A stretch of 64,000 nt of DNA from Paenibacillus sp. 453mf (GTDB lineage Bacteria; Bacillota; Bacilli; Paenibacillales; Paenibacillaceae): the NCBI RefSeq assembly GCF_900116105.1, contig NZ_FPAC01000005.1:1-64000 (forward strand). Direction: 5' to 3'. The translations under genes and the position numbers were made by a program. A model generated the notes under the pieces. It was not told where the DNA came from and ran no database searches. It worked only from the letters and a program-made list of their open reading frames with translations. The first letter of the stretch is position 1; each line of letters opens with the position of its first letter. Shown in pieces: positions 19,825-32,026 of this stretch.

Positions 19825-20997
19825 TCATCGATTAACACATTCAATAAATTTTCCTAAAATAATTTCCCAATCAAAGTGTTTCATTACGTATTCTTTTCCG
19901 CTTAACCCCATCTTTTTTCTTAAATTATCGTTCTCCAGCATCATATTTAGACAATATACAAATTCACTATAATCTGTATAATATAAGCCTGCGTTTCCTC
20001 GTTCACAATGTCCTACTAATACATCGCAATGCCCATTAACAATAACCGGTGTTTCGTAATACAAACTCTCGAGTACAACCATGGATAAGCTTTCAAATTT
20101 AGAAGGCATCATTAAAATTTCAGCGTTCTTCATCGCAGCAAATTTTTCTTCATCCGTCACAAAGCCCAGCGGGATTATATCGGGATCATTTGGGATATCA
20201 ATCACAGATTTACCTATCAAAACTAACTTAGGAGGTTTTGAGACTGTTTTTTTATATCTTAAATAATAATCAAATAATTCCTTGCATCCTTTCGATTCAT
20301 CTATTCTACCGACGTATAAGATGTAGTCCTCATTAATATTAAATTTGTCTTTAAAATCTTGGATATCTATCTCCTTGTCAGGAACATCAACACCCACTCC
20401 TGCAACAACGCTATGTAAATGTTCGTTGTGAAAAGTTTTAAGAACAAAATCTTTCTCTTCTTCAGTTAAGAAAATGATGGATTGAGGAAGATGAAAAAAC
20501 GGTTTAAAGATAGAAAAATATATATAAGGTTCATCATGAGCAGTAGGAACTAAAATACTTTTCTCTGGAATTTGCTGTAATCCCCAAAAAGTAGTGAAAT
20601 ATAGATATGTAAAAAATATCACTTTTTCATACTGATGATGATTACTCTTAATATAGTTAATCAAATCAAACGATACAGGTCCCTGTGCCTTCATCCATTC
20701 CAGTTCGTCATATACGTTTCTATCAGCTTTTGTAAAAACTTGCTCATTTACCTTATTGAACTTCTTCATTTCTCTAGGAAAATCCGTTTTAAATCTTCTG
20801 ACCGTCAGGTTATGGATTTGTTCGACATCCGCCTGATAGTGATTTTCCCAGGTGGTGTAGTCCAAAGCTTTCGTAGTCAATATCTCTACATCATATATTC
20901 GGCTTAATTTTTCAGCAATCAGCCTGCAACTCAGCTCTGAACCACCATTCACCTCTAGACCGTATCTTTGCACAACAAAAGCAATTTTCTTTTTCAT
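19825..20997 (-). CDS. Glycosyltransferase family 4
   Basis: 390 aa GT-B enzyme. The acceptor-side start is QRYGLEVNGGSELSCRLIAEKL, and the donor domain has ILYVGRIDESKGCKELFDYY and PSKFESLSMVVLESLYYETPVIV (E-x7-E). It is in the AT-rich core of the glycan cluster, 28 bp after another GT4. A 190-bp spacer to the GT-C gene downstream shows no clear gene. Donor unknown; GDP-D-rhamnose or GDP-mannose would suit the neighbours. Confidence 0.9.
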   Translation of the reverse strand: MKKKIAFVVQRYGLEVNGGSELSCRLIAEKLSRIYDVEILTTKALDYTTWENHYQADVEQIHNLTVRRFKTDFPREMKKFNKVNEQVFTKADRNVYDELEWMKAQGPVSFDLINYIKSNHHQYEKVIFFTYLYFTTFWGLQQIPEKSILVPTAHDEPYIYFSIFKPFFHLPQSIIFLTEEEKDFVLKTFHNEHLHSVVAGVGVDVPDKEIDIQDFKDKFNINEDYILYVGRIDESKGCKELFDYYLRYKKTVSKPPKLVLIGKSVIDIPNDPDIIPLGFVTDEEKFAAMKNAEILMMPSKFESLSMVVLESLYYETPVIVNGHCDVLVGHCERGNAGLYYTDYSEFVYCLNMMLENDNLRKKMGLSGKEYVMKHFDWEIILGKFIECVNR

Positions 20998-21025
20998 ACT
21001 TCCTCCATGGTAAAATCAAGCTCAT

Positions 21026-22093
21026 CTATTTAACTGCGGCCATTTCGCCTTTTAATTTACTCATAAAGATTTCAGTTGTATTTTCCTTAGAGAAATATTC
21101 CAGACGTCTTTTCTGGTTCATTAAAATTTTCTCTCGAAGTTCATGATCATCAACCATTACCTTGATTAAGGAGGCTACGGAAGAATACTCCTTGTCCATG
21201 AACAAAATACCTCCATTCCCTAATGTCTCGGGAACCGCTGCCTCCTTGTAAGCTACAATGGGGATCTGGAATTTCATCGCTTCAAGAATCGGCACACAGA
21301 AACCTTCATGCTCGCTCATATTCAAGAACATATCTGCATTCCTGTAGTAGGATAGAATGTCTCCAAAAGGTATATGGCCCGTTAAGTGGACGTCTTCTAA
21401 CTGCAGTTCTTTAATTAGTCCCTTTAACTGCTCGTAGTACTTCTCCATTCGAGTGTAAGAACCAACTAGATGTAAGCGGGCATCTTTATCAAAATACGTT
21501 TTATAAATATAAAAAGTTTTGATAATATCCTCTTGTTTTTTATTCGGGGCTAATCTTCCGACAAACAGAAAATCAGTCCCTATTTTAGATTGTTGAAGTT
21601 TTTTAAAAAGCGCTGCATTATATTTACCATCATAATCTTCATAATTAATGATGATCGGTGTTACATGGGTGTTGGAATATCCGACCTCATCAAGTTCTGC
21701 TTTGTTATAAGCAGAGTCCGCAAAAGCAATATCAATAAAATCTTTCAAAAAGAGCAGTTCTTTTCTCCCTTTATCACATAGATCAGCCGATTGATCGTCA
21801 TAGCCTCTGAAGTAATGACTTGGCGTTATATTATGATATAATAACATTCGTTTATCTGTGAATTTCGGTATTTCGTAAGCCAGATCACATCCAATGGCCA
21901 AGTGATAAATAAGCGGCTGATCTTTTGGTATACTGTGGGCAGGCTGTACAAGATGAGAAACTTTGGGATGGATATGCTCGGCATAAATCTTTGATTTAAT
22001 CCCCATCTTCTCCATAGCCACCTTCATATTTATTGCTGAGTTACTGACCGCATCGCCATAACTCATAGCGGGTAAAAGTTGATTTATAATCAT
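21026..22093 (-). CDS. Glycosyltransferase family 4
   Basis: 355 aa. IINQLLPAMSYGDAVSNSAINMKVAMEKMG at the start resembles mannosyl/rhamnosyltransferases of O-antigen clusters. The donor half has FLFVGRLAPNKKQEDIIKTFYIY and EHEGFCVPILEAM. The frame is open to 22159, but that would overlap the upstream methyltransferase by 50 bp. ATG at 22093, 16 bp after that gene, with GGAG upstream, is the better start. It forms an operon with the methyltransferase and Wzt/Wzm. Confidence 0.88.
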   Translation of the reverse strand: MIINQLLPAMSYGDAVSNSAINMKVAMEKMGIKSKIYAEHIHPKVSHLVQPAHSIPKDQPLIYHLAIGCDLAYEIPKFTDKRMLLYHNITPSHYFRGYDDQSADLCDKGRKELLFLKDFIDIAFADSAYNKAELDEVGYSNTHVTPIIINYEDYDGKYNAALFKKLQQSKIGTDFLFVGRLAPNKKQEDIIKTFYIYKTYFDKDARLHLVGSYTRMEKYYEQLKGLIKELQLEDVHLTGHIPFGDILSYYRNADMFLNMSEHEGFCVPILEAMKFQIPIVAYKEAAVPETLGNGGILFMDKEYSSVASLIKVMVDDHELREKILMNQKRRLEYFSKENTTEIFMSKLKGEMAAVK

Positions 22094-22109
22094 CGTATCA
22101 CCGTACTCC

Positions 22110-23618
22110 TCATTTTTTGCCTGCGACAAAATAATCCTGATTTCCAAACACGACTTCATTCCAATGCTGTAACCCCGTATTAAATCTAGTCAGAGCTTCC
22201 GGATCCATCGTCGGGATGGACAAGGACGGCAGTTGAACAATAGGATTGTTAGGAGAGAAATAGTTGACCTCTACCTCTCTAAACCCTTCTGATTCCCATA
22301 TAAACTGAGCTGTAAACGGATGAATAGGCTTATTATGAGTCAAATCCAAATAAAAGCTTTGAGCGAAAATAGATAAGCTTCGTGGATTAGGTGTCTCGGC
22401 AATAAGCCAACAATTCGGTTTTAGTTTTTTGTAGGCTAACTTAACCATATTGATGATATCTTCCGGCTTCATATGCTCGATAACTTGGCCCAGGAAAATA
22501 CCCTCCACGGAATTATCCTCCAAGGACTGAAGGTATGATATCAAGTCAGCCTTTTTAATGTTAAATCCTCGTTCACGGCAATATTCAACCATATCGTCAT
22601 CAATATCTATTGAGACAACATTAATATTTTGCTGCCACATCAATTCTGTAAACTCCCCACGGCCGCATCCAAGATCGAGCACGTTGGAAGCTTGGGAGAA
22701 GTAAGGGAGGTATTGTTTTTGTCTTTCAATTATCTCCTCCCTGCTTCCTCTGAAATATTCCTCAAACAAATAATAATCAAAATCAAGTCCGGTACTCTGA
22801 GACTCTTCTTTATATTGATCTTTCGCTGTAACAAGTTCGTTATGACCATAATCGTCTGTTTGGACAGATCTTAATTTCCGTTCTATTCTCCTTAGGCGTT
22901 CATTAGCAACCCGAGTAGTTTGTTTCAAAGTAATCAGCTCTGCATCAAGATGACTTTGATTCAATTGTTCAATATGGGATAGTTTATTATAGAGTGTGCC
23001 TTTTATTTCTGTTAACTCTTCCTTAACAGCAGTTAATTTATCATCCATCTCTCTATATAAAGCATTGGCATTGGCAATACCAGCCTGATCTTCACGCTGA
23101 TCGTTCTTGTATTTTTCAGACAGCTCATATACTTGGGCTTTTAATAATCTGATTTGTTCATTTTTATTCTCCAGTTCGGCTTGAATGCTGCTATAATTCG
23201 CCTCATTTAGTTCGAATTGTTTGCATACTGTCATATATTGGGAGAATAATTCATTTACCGTTCTTGTTAGATTTGCATTAAACTCATTTTGTCCTGATGC
23301 ATATGGATTTATATACCATCTCAATAATTTACGAATTAACTTTTTACCTTTAACTATTATTGGCCCTAAGTATTTTCTATGTGATGTTATATTAAACTCC
23401 GGATTTGTATTCCATGAACGATTTAAGATATCCACTTTCTCATGTAATGCCCTTAGATCCAAAGTGCTCTCCGGAGTGTAATTATTCTCAACTTTACTTA
23501 AAGAAACCTCATGCAGTTTTTCTGTGATATTGTGCTTGTTCAGCTCTTTTTTCATCTTTGAAATAATTTCTCGCACATCTATCTCATCATCATTGATTTC
23601 AATTTCCATAGTCCTCAT
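22110..23618 (-). CDS. Coiled-coil SAM-dependent methyltransferase (glycan chain-capping candidate)
   Basis: 502 aa. Residues about 1-120 are unassigned, with a basic amphipathic patch (GKKLIRKLLRWYINPYAS, about 91-108). Residues about 140-255 are predicted coiled coil. The C-terminal part is a class I methyltransferase: motif I VLDLGCGRGEF (313-323), acidic SIDIDDDMV, and the post-motif GIFLGQVIEHMKPEDI. In E. coli O8/O9a, WbdD methylates the chain end and its coiled coil sets chain length, working with the Wzt carbohydrate-binding domain. Here the order is reversed (coil first) and no kinase domain is seen. Its start overlaps the Wzt stop by ATGA; ATG at 23609 is an alternative with better RBS spacing. 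Confidence 0.8.
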   Translation of the reverse strand: MRTMEIEINDDEIDVREIISKMKKELNKHNITEKLHEVSLSKVENNYTPESTLDLRALHEKVDILNRSWNTNPEFNITSHRKYLGPIIVKGKKLIRKLLRWYINPYASGQNEFNANLTRTVNELFSQYMTVCKQFELNEANYSSIQAELENKNEQIRLLKAQVYELSEKYKNDQREDQAGIANANALYREMDDKLTAVKEELTEIKGTLYNKLSHIEQLNQSHLDAELITLKQTTRVANERLRRIERKLRSVQTDDYGHNELVTAKDQYKEESQSTGLDFDYYLFEEYFRGSREEIIERQKQYLPYFSQASNVLDLGCGRGEFTELMWQQNINVVSIDIDDDMVEYCRERGFNIKKADLISYLQSLEDNSVEGIFLGQVIEHMKPEDIINMVKLAYKKLKPNCWLIAETPNPRSLSIFAQSFYLDLTHNKPIHPFTAQFIWESEGFREVEVNYFSPNNPIVQLPSLSIPTMDPEALTRFNTGLQHWNEVVFGNQDYFVAGKK

Positions 23619-24883
23619 CCTTTCAATTCCCAGGTATGATCCAAACGAACAATGCCTACGTCATTTATATCTGAAGATACTTGAAATGAATAGACGCTGG
23701 TTAGATAGTCGTATGGTTCCCCATTTTCATGATGTACCGCTACATCCAGCTTATAGATACCTGGCAGAAGAGTTAGCTTGCTAATATTAAATCTGATATG
23801 GCCTTCATTTGGTAAAGATTCCGGAGGAATGGAACGATCAATATTTGTGTTGGTTCCATAACAATAAGTATTATCGCTTGTAAAAAAGCCAACTCCGAAT
23901 ACTACACTGCTGGCTTTTTCATTGATCTTATATTGAATATTGATGATCATTTGATCCCCAGTATTGAAATTTCTTTTGATCTGTTCTTGAGAGTCACTAA
24001 ACCAAACATCCTGTATTTCTATCTTCTTATTTCCCACTCTGATATGATTTCGGTTTTCTTCCGGTTCCGTTATATTCGACAGTTCAAGTGATTCATTCAA
24101 CGGTATTTCATTGTTTTCTAACTTTTGATCTTCGATCAATCTTTTATTTTCTTCTTCTGATAGAAAAGCCATATATTGCATAATGATATCTCTAGGAGAA
24201 CCATCAGCCCTTACTTTTCCGTTATTAATCCAAACAGCCCGGTCGCAAATTTTCTCGACCATGCTATTGTCATGTGTAACTACAACAATTGTTTTCCCTT
24301 TTCCCTTTAACTCTTTTATCTTCTCAAGACATTTGTTTTGAAATGCACTATCACCCACAGCTAAAACTTCATCTATCAGCAAAATATCGGGATCTACACT
24401 TATGGCAACAGAAAAAGCTAAGCGCATATACATTCCAGATGAATATATCCTCACAGGCTGGTGAATATATTCATGAAGTTCTGAAAACGCAATAATTTCA
24501 TTTAATTTGGCATCAATCTCTTTCTTTGATAGACCTAATATCGAAGCATTCATATAAATATTTTCAATCCCCGTAAATTCCGGGTGAAATCCTGCACCTA
24601 ATTCTAAAAGACTGGAGACTCTTCCATTTGTTTTTATTGAACCTACATCCGGATGGAGTATTTTGGTCATAAGTTTCAGAAGTGTACTTTTCCCTGATCC
24701 ATTTCTTCCAACTAATCCCACGGTATGCCCTTCATTGATCATCAGATTAATTTCTTCTAGAATCCAATCCTCTTTGACTGTTTGTTTCCCGAATCTCAAC
24801 ACTTTATCTTTTAACGTATTTTGTTTATCGATATAATTTCTAAACTTTTTTGATACATTACTTACCTCAATGGAGTATGACAT
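23615..24883 (-). CDS. wzt: ABC transporter ATP-binding protein Wzt with C-terminal glycan-binding domain
   Basis: 422 aa ATPase driving export of undecaprenyl-PP-linked polysaccharide. Walker A GRNGSGKS (59-66), signature YSSGMYMR (147-154), Walker B ILLIDEVLAVGD (167-178). Residues about 270-420 form an extra domain (IEIQDVWFSD..., beta-rich), as in Wzt proteins that recognise a modified chain end. That fits the adjacent chain-capping methyltransferase. 17 bp downstream of the permease gene. Teichoic acid exporters (TagH) are related, but the Wzt C-domain and neighbours favour glycan export. Confidence 0.92.
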   Translation of the reverse strand: MSYSIEVSNVSKKFRNYIDKQNTLKDKVLRFGKQTVKEDWILEEINLMINEGHTVGLVGRNGSGKSTLLKLMTKILHPDVGSIKTNGRVSSLLELGAGFHPEFTGIENIYMNASILGLSKKEIDAKLNEIIAFSELHEYIHQPVRIYSSGMYMRLAFSVAISVDPDILLIDEVLAVGDSAFQNKCLEKIKELKGKGKTIVVVTHDNSMVEKICDRAVWINNGKVRADGSPRDIIMQYMAFLSEEENKRLIEDQKLENNEIPLNESLELSNITEPEENRNHIRVGNKKIEIQDVWFSDSQEQIKRNFNTGDQMIINIQYKINEKASSVVFGVGFFTSDNTYCYGTNTNIDRSIPPESLPNEGHIRFNISKLTLLPGIYKLDVAVHHENGEPYDYLTSVYSFQVSSDINDVGIVRLDHTWELKG

Positions 24884-24900
24884 AGGACGTTCGTTCTCCT

Positions 24901-25677
24901 TTACACTTCTTCAGCAAATCGTTTACTCAATTTCCTGAAAATAATCCAAGAAAATAACAACAAAATTAGATTATAGACAAATGATTTTAATAAATTTATA
25001 AATTCAGGATTACGCTGATAGTAAAATATATCTTGCAGAGACTCAATGATTGGCTTCATAGGATTAAAATCAAATATAAATTGATATTGCTCCGGAATCA
25101 TACTCGAGGGATATATAATAGGTGTAAAGTAGAACCATGCCATCACAATTACCCCTAAAATATGTTCCAGATCTCTAAAATAAACATTCAAAGAGCTGAA
25201 AAGCAAAGTCAGGGCATACGTAAGCAGGAACTGTAAAAAAAGAATAACCGGAAAAAACAAAGCATGAACTGACAGGGTCATCCCGCTAATAAAAATAGCA
25301 GCAAACATAATAATAAGTCCGAATATATAGTTCACCATACCTCCGAACACGGTTGACAATGGCAGAACTTCATGCGGAAAGTAAATCTTCTTGATGAGGT
25401 TAGAATTTCGAATGATGATGCTGGCACTACCTTGGACCGAAGAGGAAAAATTCAACCAAGGCAGCAAACCTATAAACATGTATATTGTGTAGTTATCCAT
25501 ATCAAATCTCATAATTGTAGAGAACACAATAGTATATACCAAAAGCATCAACAAAGGATTGAGAAAAGTCCATAGGAATCCCAAGATAGACCCCTTGTAT
25601 CTAGTTCGTAGATCGGAGAGCACTAAGCTTTTTATCATTTGTTTATAGTTAAACAGTTCTATTAGAATATTTTTCAC
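24901..25677 (-). CDS. wzm: ABC-2 type polysaccharide export permease Wzm
   Basis: 258 aa with six TM helices in the TagG/RfbA/Wzm family: DLRTRYKGSILGFLWTFLNPLLMLLVYTIVF at the start, then VMAWFYFTPIIYPSSMIPEQYQFIFDFNPMKPIIESLQDIFY near the C-terminus. It forms the membrane channel for the Wzt ATPase encoded next. Only 2 bp separate it from the rmd stop, so sugar synthesis and export are co-transcribed. Confidence 0.93.
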   Translation of the reverse strand: MKNILIELFNYKQMIKSLVLSDLRTRYKGSILGFLWTFLNPLLMLLVYTIVFSTIMRFDMDNYTIYMFIGLLPWLNFSSSVQGSASIIIRNSNLIKKIYFPHEVLPLSTVFGGMVNYIFGLIIMFAAIFISGMTLSVHALFFPVILFLQFLLTYALTLLFSSLNVYFRDLEHILGVIVMAWFYFTPIIYPSSMIPEQYQFIFDFNPMKPIIESLQDIFYYQRNPEFINLLKSFVYNLILLLFSWIIFRKLSKRFAEEV

Positions 25678-25679
25678 AG

Positions 25680-26636
25680 TTATACTCTTCCTTCAATCTT
25701 TACTCTATTGCGCCAATAATTAAGCACATCCCCTAGCGTTTCTTCAATACCTATATGTTGTTTCCAACTAATTGTACTAGTGATTTTTTCATTTGAACCT
25801 ATATAAAGAGGAATATCTATGGCTCTGAGTAGCGATGGTTCTGTTACGATATCTATTTCTTTATCTGATAAAGCAACCAATGATGTCAGAATATCAGCAA
25901 TGGATACTGGCTCGCCTGAACAAATATTATATGCTTCTCCTGGAATACCTTTTCTAATGATTTCACTGTAAGCTCTGATAATATCTCTAACATCAAGGAA
26001 ATCTCTCTTTGCAGAGAGATTTCCCACTTTCATCATTTGCTCTGACATTCCCGACTCTATTTTTGCAATTTGATACGAAAAATCCGAAGTTACAAACCCC
26101 AGATCCTGTCCTGGTCCGATATGGTTAAACGGCCTTACATGAACAATTTGCAAACCCAGTTTCATATACATTTTTGCAAGCATATATTGAGACACCTTAG
26201 AAATACCATAAGGGCTAATCGGATTTAAAGCACATTCTTCATCAATAGGCATGGAATCAGAAAGAACCATTCCGTATTCTTCTGAGGACCCTACGGAGAG
26301 GATGCGCACCTTTCCCCCAATGTCCGACTTGAGGATCGCCTCATAAAAATTAGCTGAGTTAATCACATTTGATTCCAAAGTTTCCACTACTTTATCCCAT
26401 GATTTTCTAACAGAACTTTGGGCAGCAAGATGAAAAATCATATCCGGTTTAATATGATTTAAAACCTCAATCATTTCTGCTTCGCTAGAAAAGCCCATTG
26501 CTATTCTATTCTTAGCCCCATCTTGAATATTTGATGTATTACGAGTAGTCCCCCATACTTCTATATGATTTGATAGCAAATATGCTTCCAAGTGTTTGCC
26601 AACAAATCCGTTCACACCTGTAATTAGAGCTCTCAT
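25680..26636 (-). CDS. rmd: GDP-6-deoxy-D-lyxo-4-hexulose (GDP-4-keto-6-deoxymannose) reductase, RMD
   Basis: 318 aa extended SDR. GVNGFVGKHLEAYL (about 7-20), HLAAQSSVRKSW, SVGSSEEYG and ISPYGISKVSQ (catalytic Tyr/Lys) are seen. RMD reduces the Gmd product to GDP-D-rhamnose. Other 4-keto reductases (GDP-fucose, GDP-talose) share the fold; RMD is preferred from the ALITGVNGFVGKHL start and from placement directly after gmd, as in Aneurinibacillus. The exact stereochemistry cannot be proved from sequence. Confidence 0.8.
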   Translation of the reverse strand: MRALITGVNGFVGKHLEAYLLSNHIEVWGTTRNTSNIQDGAKNRIAMGFSSEAEMIEVLNHIKPDMIFHLAAQSSVRKSWDKVVETLESNVINSANFYEAILKSDIGGKVRILSVGSSEEYGMVLSDSMPIDEECALNPISPYGISKVSQYMLAKMYMKLGLQIVHVRPFNHIGPGQDLGFVTSDFSYQIAKIESGMSEQMMKVGNLSAKRDFLDVRDIIRAYSEIIRKGIPGEAYNICSGEPVSIADILTSLVALSDKEIDIVTEPSLLRAIDIPLYIGSNEKITSTISWKQHIGIEETLGDVLNYWRNRVKIEGRV

Positions 26637-26663
26637 TTTTAAGCCTCCTTCTTTTTGAAAGCC

Positions 26664-28723
<2,060 letters not shown>

Positions 28724-28724
28724 G

Positions 28725-30011
28725 TCAACCTCCAAGATTCCTCAAAGCAATGTATTTTAGTCTCTTTTCAATCAAACTGCCAACAACTTGTGGAGAAAAA
28801 TGTTTCTTAATATGTGATTCTCCCTTCGATGCCTTCTTAAGATAAAACTCTCTGTCGTCATAAAGCTTTCTCATATACTCACTAGCGTGATTCACATCTG
28901 GATCAGCCCAATACTGATAAGACTTATAAGGACCATGATCATGATTTAATTGAATTAGTTCGTAATCAACAAGACAGGAATTATCCGAAGTCATAAAATC
29001 TGTATTTGAAGACCAGTTAGTACCTATTACTGGTTTACCTAAATACATTGCCTCCGCAAGTCCCAATCCGAACCCCTCACTTCGATGAAGGGATATATAA
29101 CAGTCAATCACTGAAATTAATGCATTGGTATCATTTCGAGATAACGTTCTTTCTATTAAGTAAATATTCTGATAGCCGCCTATCAATTCATGCAGTTCTC
29201 CAAGATCATTTGGATTGCTACTGGCACTATTCACTTTAATAACCAAGCCAACATTCAAATCATTTGATCTAAATGCATTCTTAAAAGCATGAATTGCTGC
29301 TTGAGGGTTCTTCCTTTCCTGATAGCTCTTCAAGTCATACATTGTAAGAAAAAGAAACTGGTTATCCGGTACACCAAAAAATTCTCTATCTCTCAATTTC
29401 TCTATCTTAACCTCAATGCTATGGGGAATTTTGATTACAGGAACAGGACTTTTCATTGAAATAGAATCAACCACAAAAGTGGATGGAGCCCATATTTCAT
29501 TTACTAAACTGAAACTTTCTTCCCATTCGTCTGGGAAATCGGGAAGTTCCCAATGCCAAAAACCAATATTATAGCGATCCTGAAAAATTTCGTTACCATG
29601 ATGAGCATAGATCTCCATCATTTGTTCGGCATTAATATGAAATATATTTACATTATATTTGTACTCAGTTATTTCTTTATGGATCCATGACGCATCATTC
29701 ATTCTGGCAGGATTTGTCCCTATAAAATTAATGATGCCAAATGGCACATCTACAGTACTTAAACTCCTAGCCGCAATTCTGCAAGATTCTCCGATTCCCA
29801 TTTCTGCTCGTGCATACCCAATCAGATTAACTCCCGATAGTTCTGTTTTAATCATTTGTCTGTTTGGACGATCAATAGGGAAAGCTTTCTTAAGCATCCT
29901 CTTTTTTAATTTTTGTCTTATAGAAAAAGGGACGGATTTTACTATAATCGGTTTGGAGGCAACGGCTAACCGGTACAATCCTCTAAAGAAGTATGAGCTT
30001 ATATTCTTCAC
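28725..30011 (-). CDS. Glycosyltransferase family 4 (first gene of the minus-strand glycan operon)
   Basis: 428 aa. A basic N-terminal leader (about 1-55) precedes GVNLIGYARAEMGIGESCRIAARSL, a block found in GT4 enzymes of O-antigen and S-layer glycan clusters. FHINAEQMMEIYAHHG and GFWHWELPDFPDEW follow, and the donor site is SLHRSEGFGLGLAEAMYLGKPVIG. The chosen start is GTG at 30011 with AGGGG seven bases upstream; TTG at 30026 is possible. It is divergent from rfbA. Mannosyl or D-rhamnosyl transfer is likely from context only. Confidence 0.88.
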   Translation of the reverse strand: MKNISSYFFRGLYRLAVASKPIIVKSVPFSIRQKLKKRMLKKAFPIDRPNRQMIKTELSGVNLIGYARAEMGIGESCRIAARSLSTVDVPFGIINFIGTNPARMNDASWIHKEITEYKYNVNIFHINAEQMMEIYAHHGNEIFQDRYNIGFWHWELPDFPDEWEESFSLVNEIWAPSTFVVDSISMKSPVPVIKIPHSIEVKIEKLRDREFFGVPDNQFLFLTMYDLKSYQERKNPQAAIHAFKNAFRSNDLNVGLVIKVNSASSNPNDLGELHELIGGYQNIYLIERTLSRNDTNALISVIDCYISLHRSEGFGLGLAEAMYLGKPVIGTNWSSNTDFMTSDNSCLVDYELIQLNHDHGPYKSYQYWADPDVNHASEYMRKLYDDREFYLKKASKGESHIKKHFSPQVVGSLIEKRLKYIALRNLGG

Positions 30012-30378
30012 TAATCTTCCCCTCAATCAAAAAACCATTAAAAGTCATATTTTAATTAAAATCCAAGAAATTAAGAGCAGATCTTGTCATAAATAATAGA
30101 GAATTAGCAGATTTAAAAGGCATCTCAACCAGTATACGGTAAAAAATCAGTTGAGTCGAGAAATCTTGGAAAATTCAGACGATATTTTCTACTTAAGTGA
30201 TCCTCTTTTCTTCTAACTACATTTTGTCAATCTATGTTATTATTTCTCACTAAATCTCATTCAAATTACATAAAATAGATTTGAACGGTAAAAATGGACA
30301 TTGATATGGCAATGAGCGTAAACTATAACAGTTAATATTTCCAAATCCATTTTAGTTAGTTTAAGGAGAATGTATTGA
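30012..30378. promoter_or_regulatory. Divergent intergenic region between glycan operons, with the rfbA promoter
   Basis: 367 bp, strongly AT-rich, no gene seen. For rfbA on the plus strand: TTGATA (30301-30306), 17-bp spacer, TATAAC (30324-30329), then AAGGAG (30362-30367) before the ATG. No equally good promoter was found for the minus-strand operon; TTGACA at 30230-30225 lacks a -10 at proper spacing. Confidence 0.6.
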
Positions 30379-31257
30379 ATGAAAGGAATTATTCTAGCAG
30401 GAGGTAGTGGGACACGCTTATATCCCTTAACCATGGTAACGAGTAAGCAATTACTGCCCATCTATGATAAACCTATGATTTACTATCCTTTATCCACCTT
30501 AATGCTCGCAGGAATTAAGGAAATCCTGATCATATCAACTCCCGAAGATACGCCAAGATTCGAAAGCCTATTAGGCAACGGTTCCCAGTTTGGTATAAGT
30601 TTGGAATATATGGTTCAGCCTACTCCTGATGGCTTAGCACAGGCCTTTATTCTTGGCGAAGGTTTTATTGGGAGAGATTCCGTTGCCATGATACTCGGGG
30701 ACAATATCTACTACGGGGCTGGTATGCGGCAATTACTTATCCGTGCCTTCAAAAAAAATCAAGGAGCCACTATATTTGGTTATCATGTCCCAGACCCGGA
30801 ACGTTTTGGCGTTATCGAGTTTGATCAAGACGGTAAGGTTATCAGCTTGGAAGAAAAACCTCCTCATCCCAAATCAAACTACGCAGTAACTGGATTATAT
30901 TTTTATGATAATAGGGTAGTTTCAATTGCAAAAGGTGTCTCTCCCTCAAAACGCGGAGAATTAGAAATAACGTCAATTAATGAGGAATATTTGAAACTCA
31001 ATGCACTAGAAGTTCAACTTCTCGGCCGTGGATTTACTTGGCTGGATACAGGAACGCATCAAAGTTTGGCAGATGCAACAAACTTTGTTAAAACAATCGA
31101 GGATCATCAAGGAATTAAAATCGCAGCTCTAGAGGAAATTGCATATATTAATGGATGGATTACTAAGAAGCAGCTTCTAAGTCATGGTCAAAAACTCGCT
31201 AAAACCTCATATGGAGAGTATTTAATTAAGGTTGCAACTGGGCAAATAAAATATTAA
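30379..31257 (+). CDS. rfbA: Glucose-1-phosphate thymidylyltransferase
   Basis: First step of dTDP-L-rhamnose synthesis. 292 aa, usual length. Start block [18 protein letters not shown] with the catalytic Arg and metal-binding G-x-[57 protein letters not shown] and [12 protein letters not shown]. It is followed by rfbC at 17 bp. It stands apart from rfbB/rfbD, so the pathway is split over both ends of the cluster. Confidence 0.96.
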   Translation: MKGIILAGGSGTRLYPLTMVTSKQLLPIYDKPMIYYPLSTLMLAGIKEILIISTPEDTPRFESLLGNGSQFGISLEYMVQPTPDGLAQAFILGEGFIGRDSVAMILGDNIYYGAGMRQLLIRAFKKNQGATIFGYHVPDPERFGVIEFDQDGKVISLEEKPPHPKSNYAVTGLYFYDNRVVSIAKGVSPSKRGELEITSINEEYLKLNALEVQLLGRGFTWLDTGTHQSLADATNFVKTIEDHQGIKIAALEEIAYINGWITKKQLLSHGQKLAKTSYGEYLIKVATGQIKY

Positions 31258-31274
31258 GGAGTGCAGTTACTACT

Positions 31275-31835
31275 ATGAAAATCACACCTACAAAACTGGA
31301 TGGTGTATTGATCATTCAGCCTGACTTGTTTGGTGATCATCGTGGATGGTTTATGGAAACATATAATCATTCTAAATTTGCAAAATACGGGATAGAAATA
31401 AATTTTGTACAAGATAATCAGTCTTATTCCGCTGGGAAAGGAACACTTCGCGGACTTCATTATCAGTTAAATCCTAAAGCCCAATCGAAACTTGTCCGAT
31501 GTACACGCGGTGTTATCTTTGATGTGGCTGTAGATATTCGCAAAGGTAGCCCGAACTATGGAGAATGGTACGGATTAGAACTGAGTGAGTCGAATAAGAC
31601 CCAACTCTTGATTCCAAAAGGGTTCGCCCATGGTTTTATAACACTTACTGATGACGTAGAAGTACAGTACAAGTGCGATGAGGTATACTCTCCTGAGCTT
31701 GATGGAAGCATTCTATGGAATGATCCCGACATTAATGTAACTTGGCCGTCAAATATGACGCCGATATTATCTGATAAGGACGCAAAAGCACCTCTTTTAA
31801 TAAACGCTAATAACAATTTTGTTTACACTATATAA
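31275..31835 (+). CDS. rfbC: dTDP-4-dehydrorhamnose 3,5-epimerase
   Basis: 186 aa cupin-fold epimerase, third step of dTDP-L-rhamnose synthesis. FGDHRGWFMETYN, FVQDNQSYSAGKGTLRGLHYQ with the active-site His-Tyr, RCTRGVIFDVAVDIRKGSP and PKGFAHGF. RBS GGAG lies upstream of the ATG. Second gene of the rfbA-rfbC pair. Confidence 0.95.
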   Translation: MKITPTKLDGVLIIQPDLFGDHRGWFMETYNHSKFAKYGIEINFVQDNQSYSAGKGTLRGLHYQLNPKAQSKLVRCTRGVIFDVAVDIRKGSPNYGEWYGLELSESNKTQLLIPKGFAHGFITLTDDVEVQYKCDEVYSPELDGSILWNDPDINVTWPSNMTPILSDKDAKAPLLINANNNFVYTI

Positions 31836-31908
31836 TGAGAAACCCATACTCTACTCAACAACTATAGTCAATAAAAACTATCGTGTACCTTTGATTATTA
31901 ACTTTAAG

Positions 31909-31936
31909 TTGTAACACAAAAATTTTATTATATACT
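31909..31936 (+). promoter_or_regulatory. Promoter of the ligase-like gene
   Basis: TTGTAA (31909-31914), 16-bp spacer, TATACT (31931-31936), 90 bp before the GTG start at 32027. Confidence 0.45.
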
Positions 31937-32026
31937 GCATCGGGTAACTACCTTAAATAGTTCCAATTTTCTAAAATACTATGCTAAAATATTTGTCGTA
32001 TCTACTAGAAAAGGAGAATTCTACCT

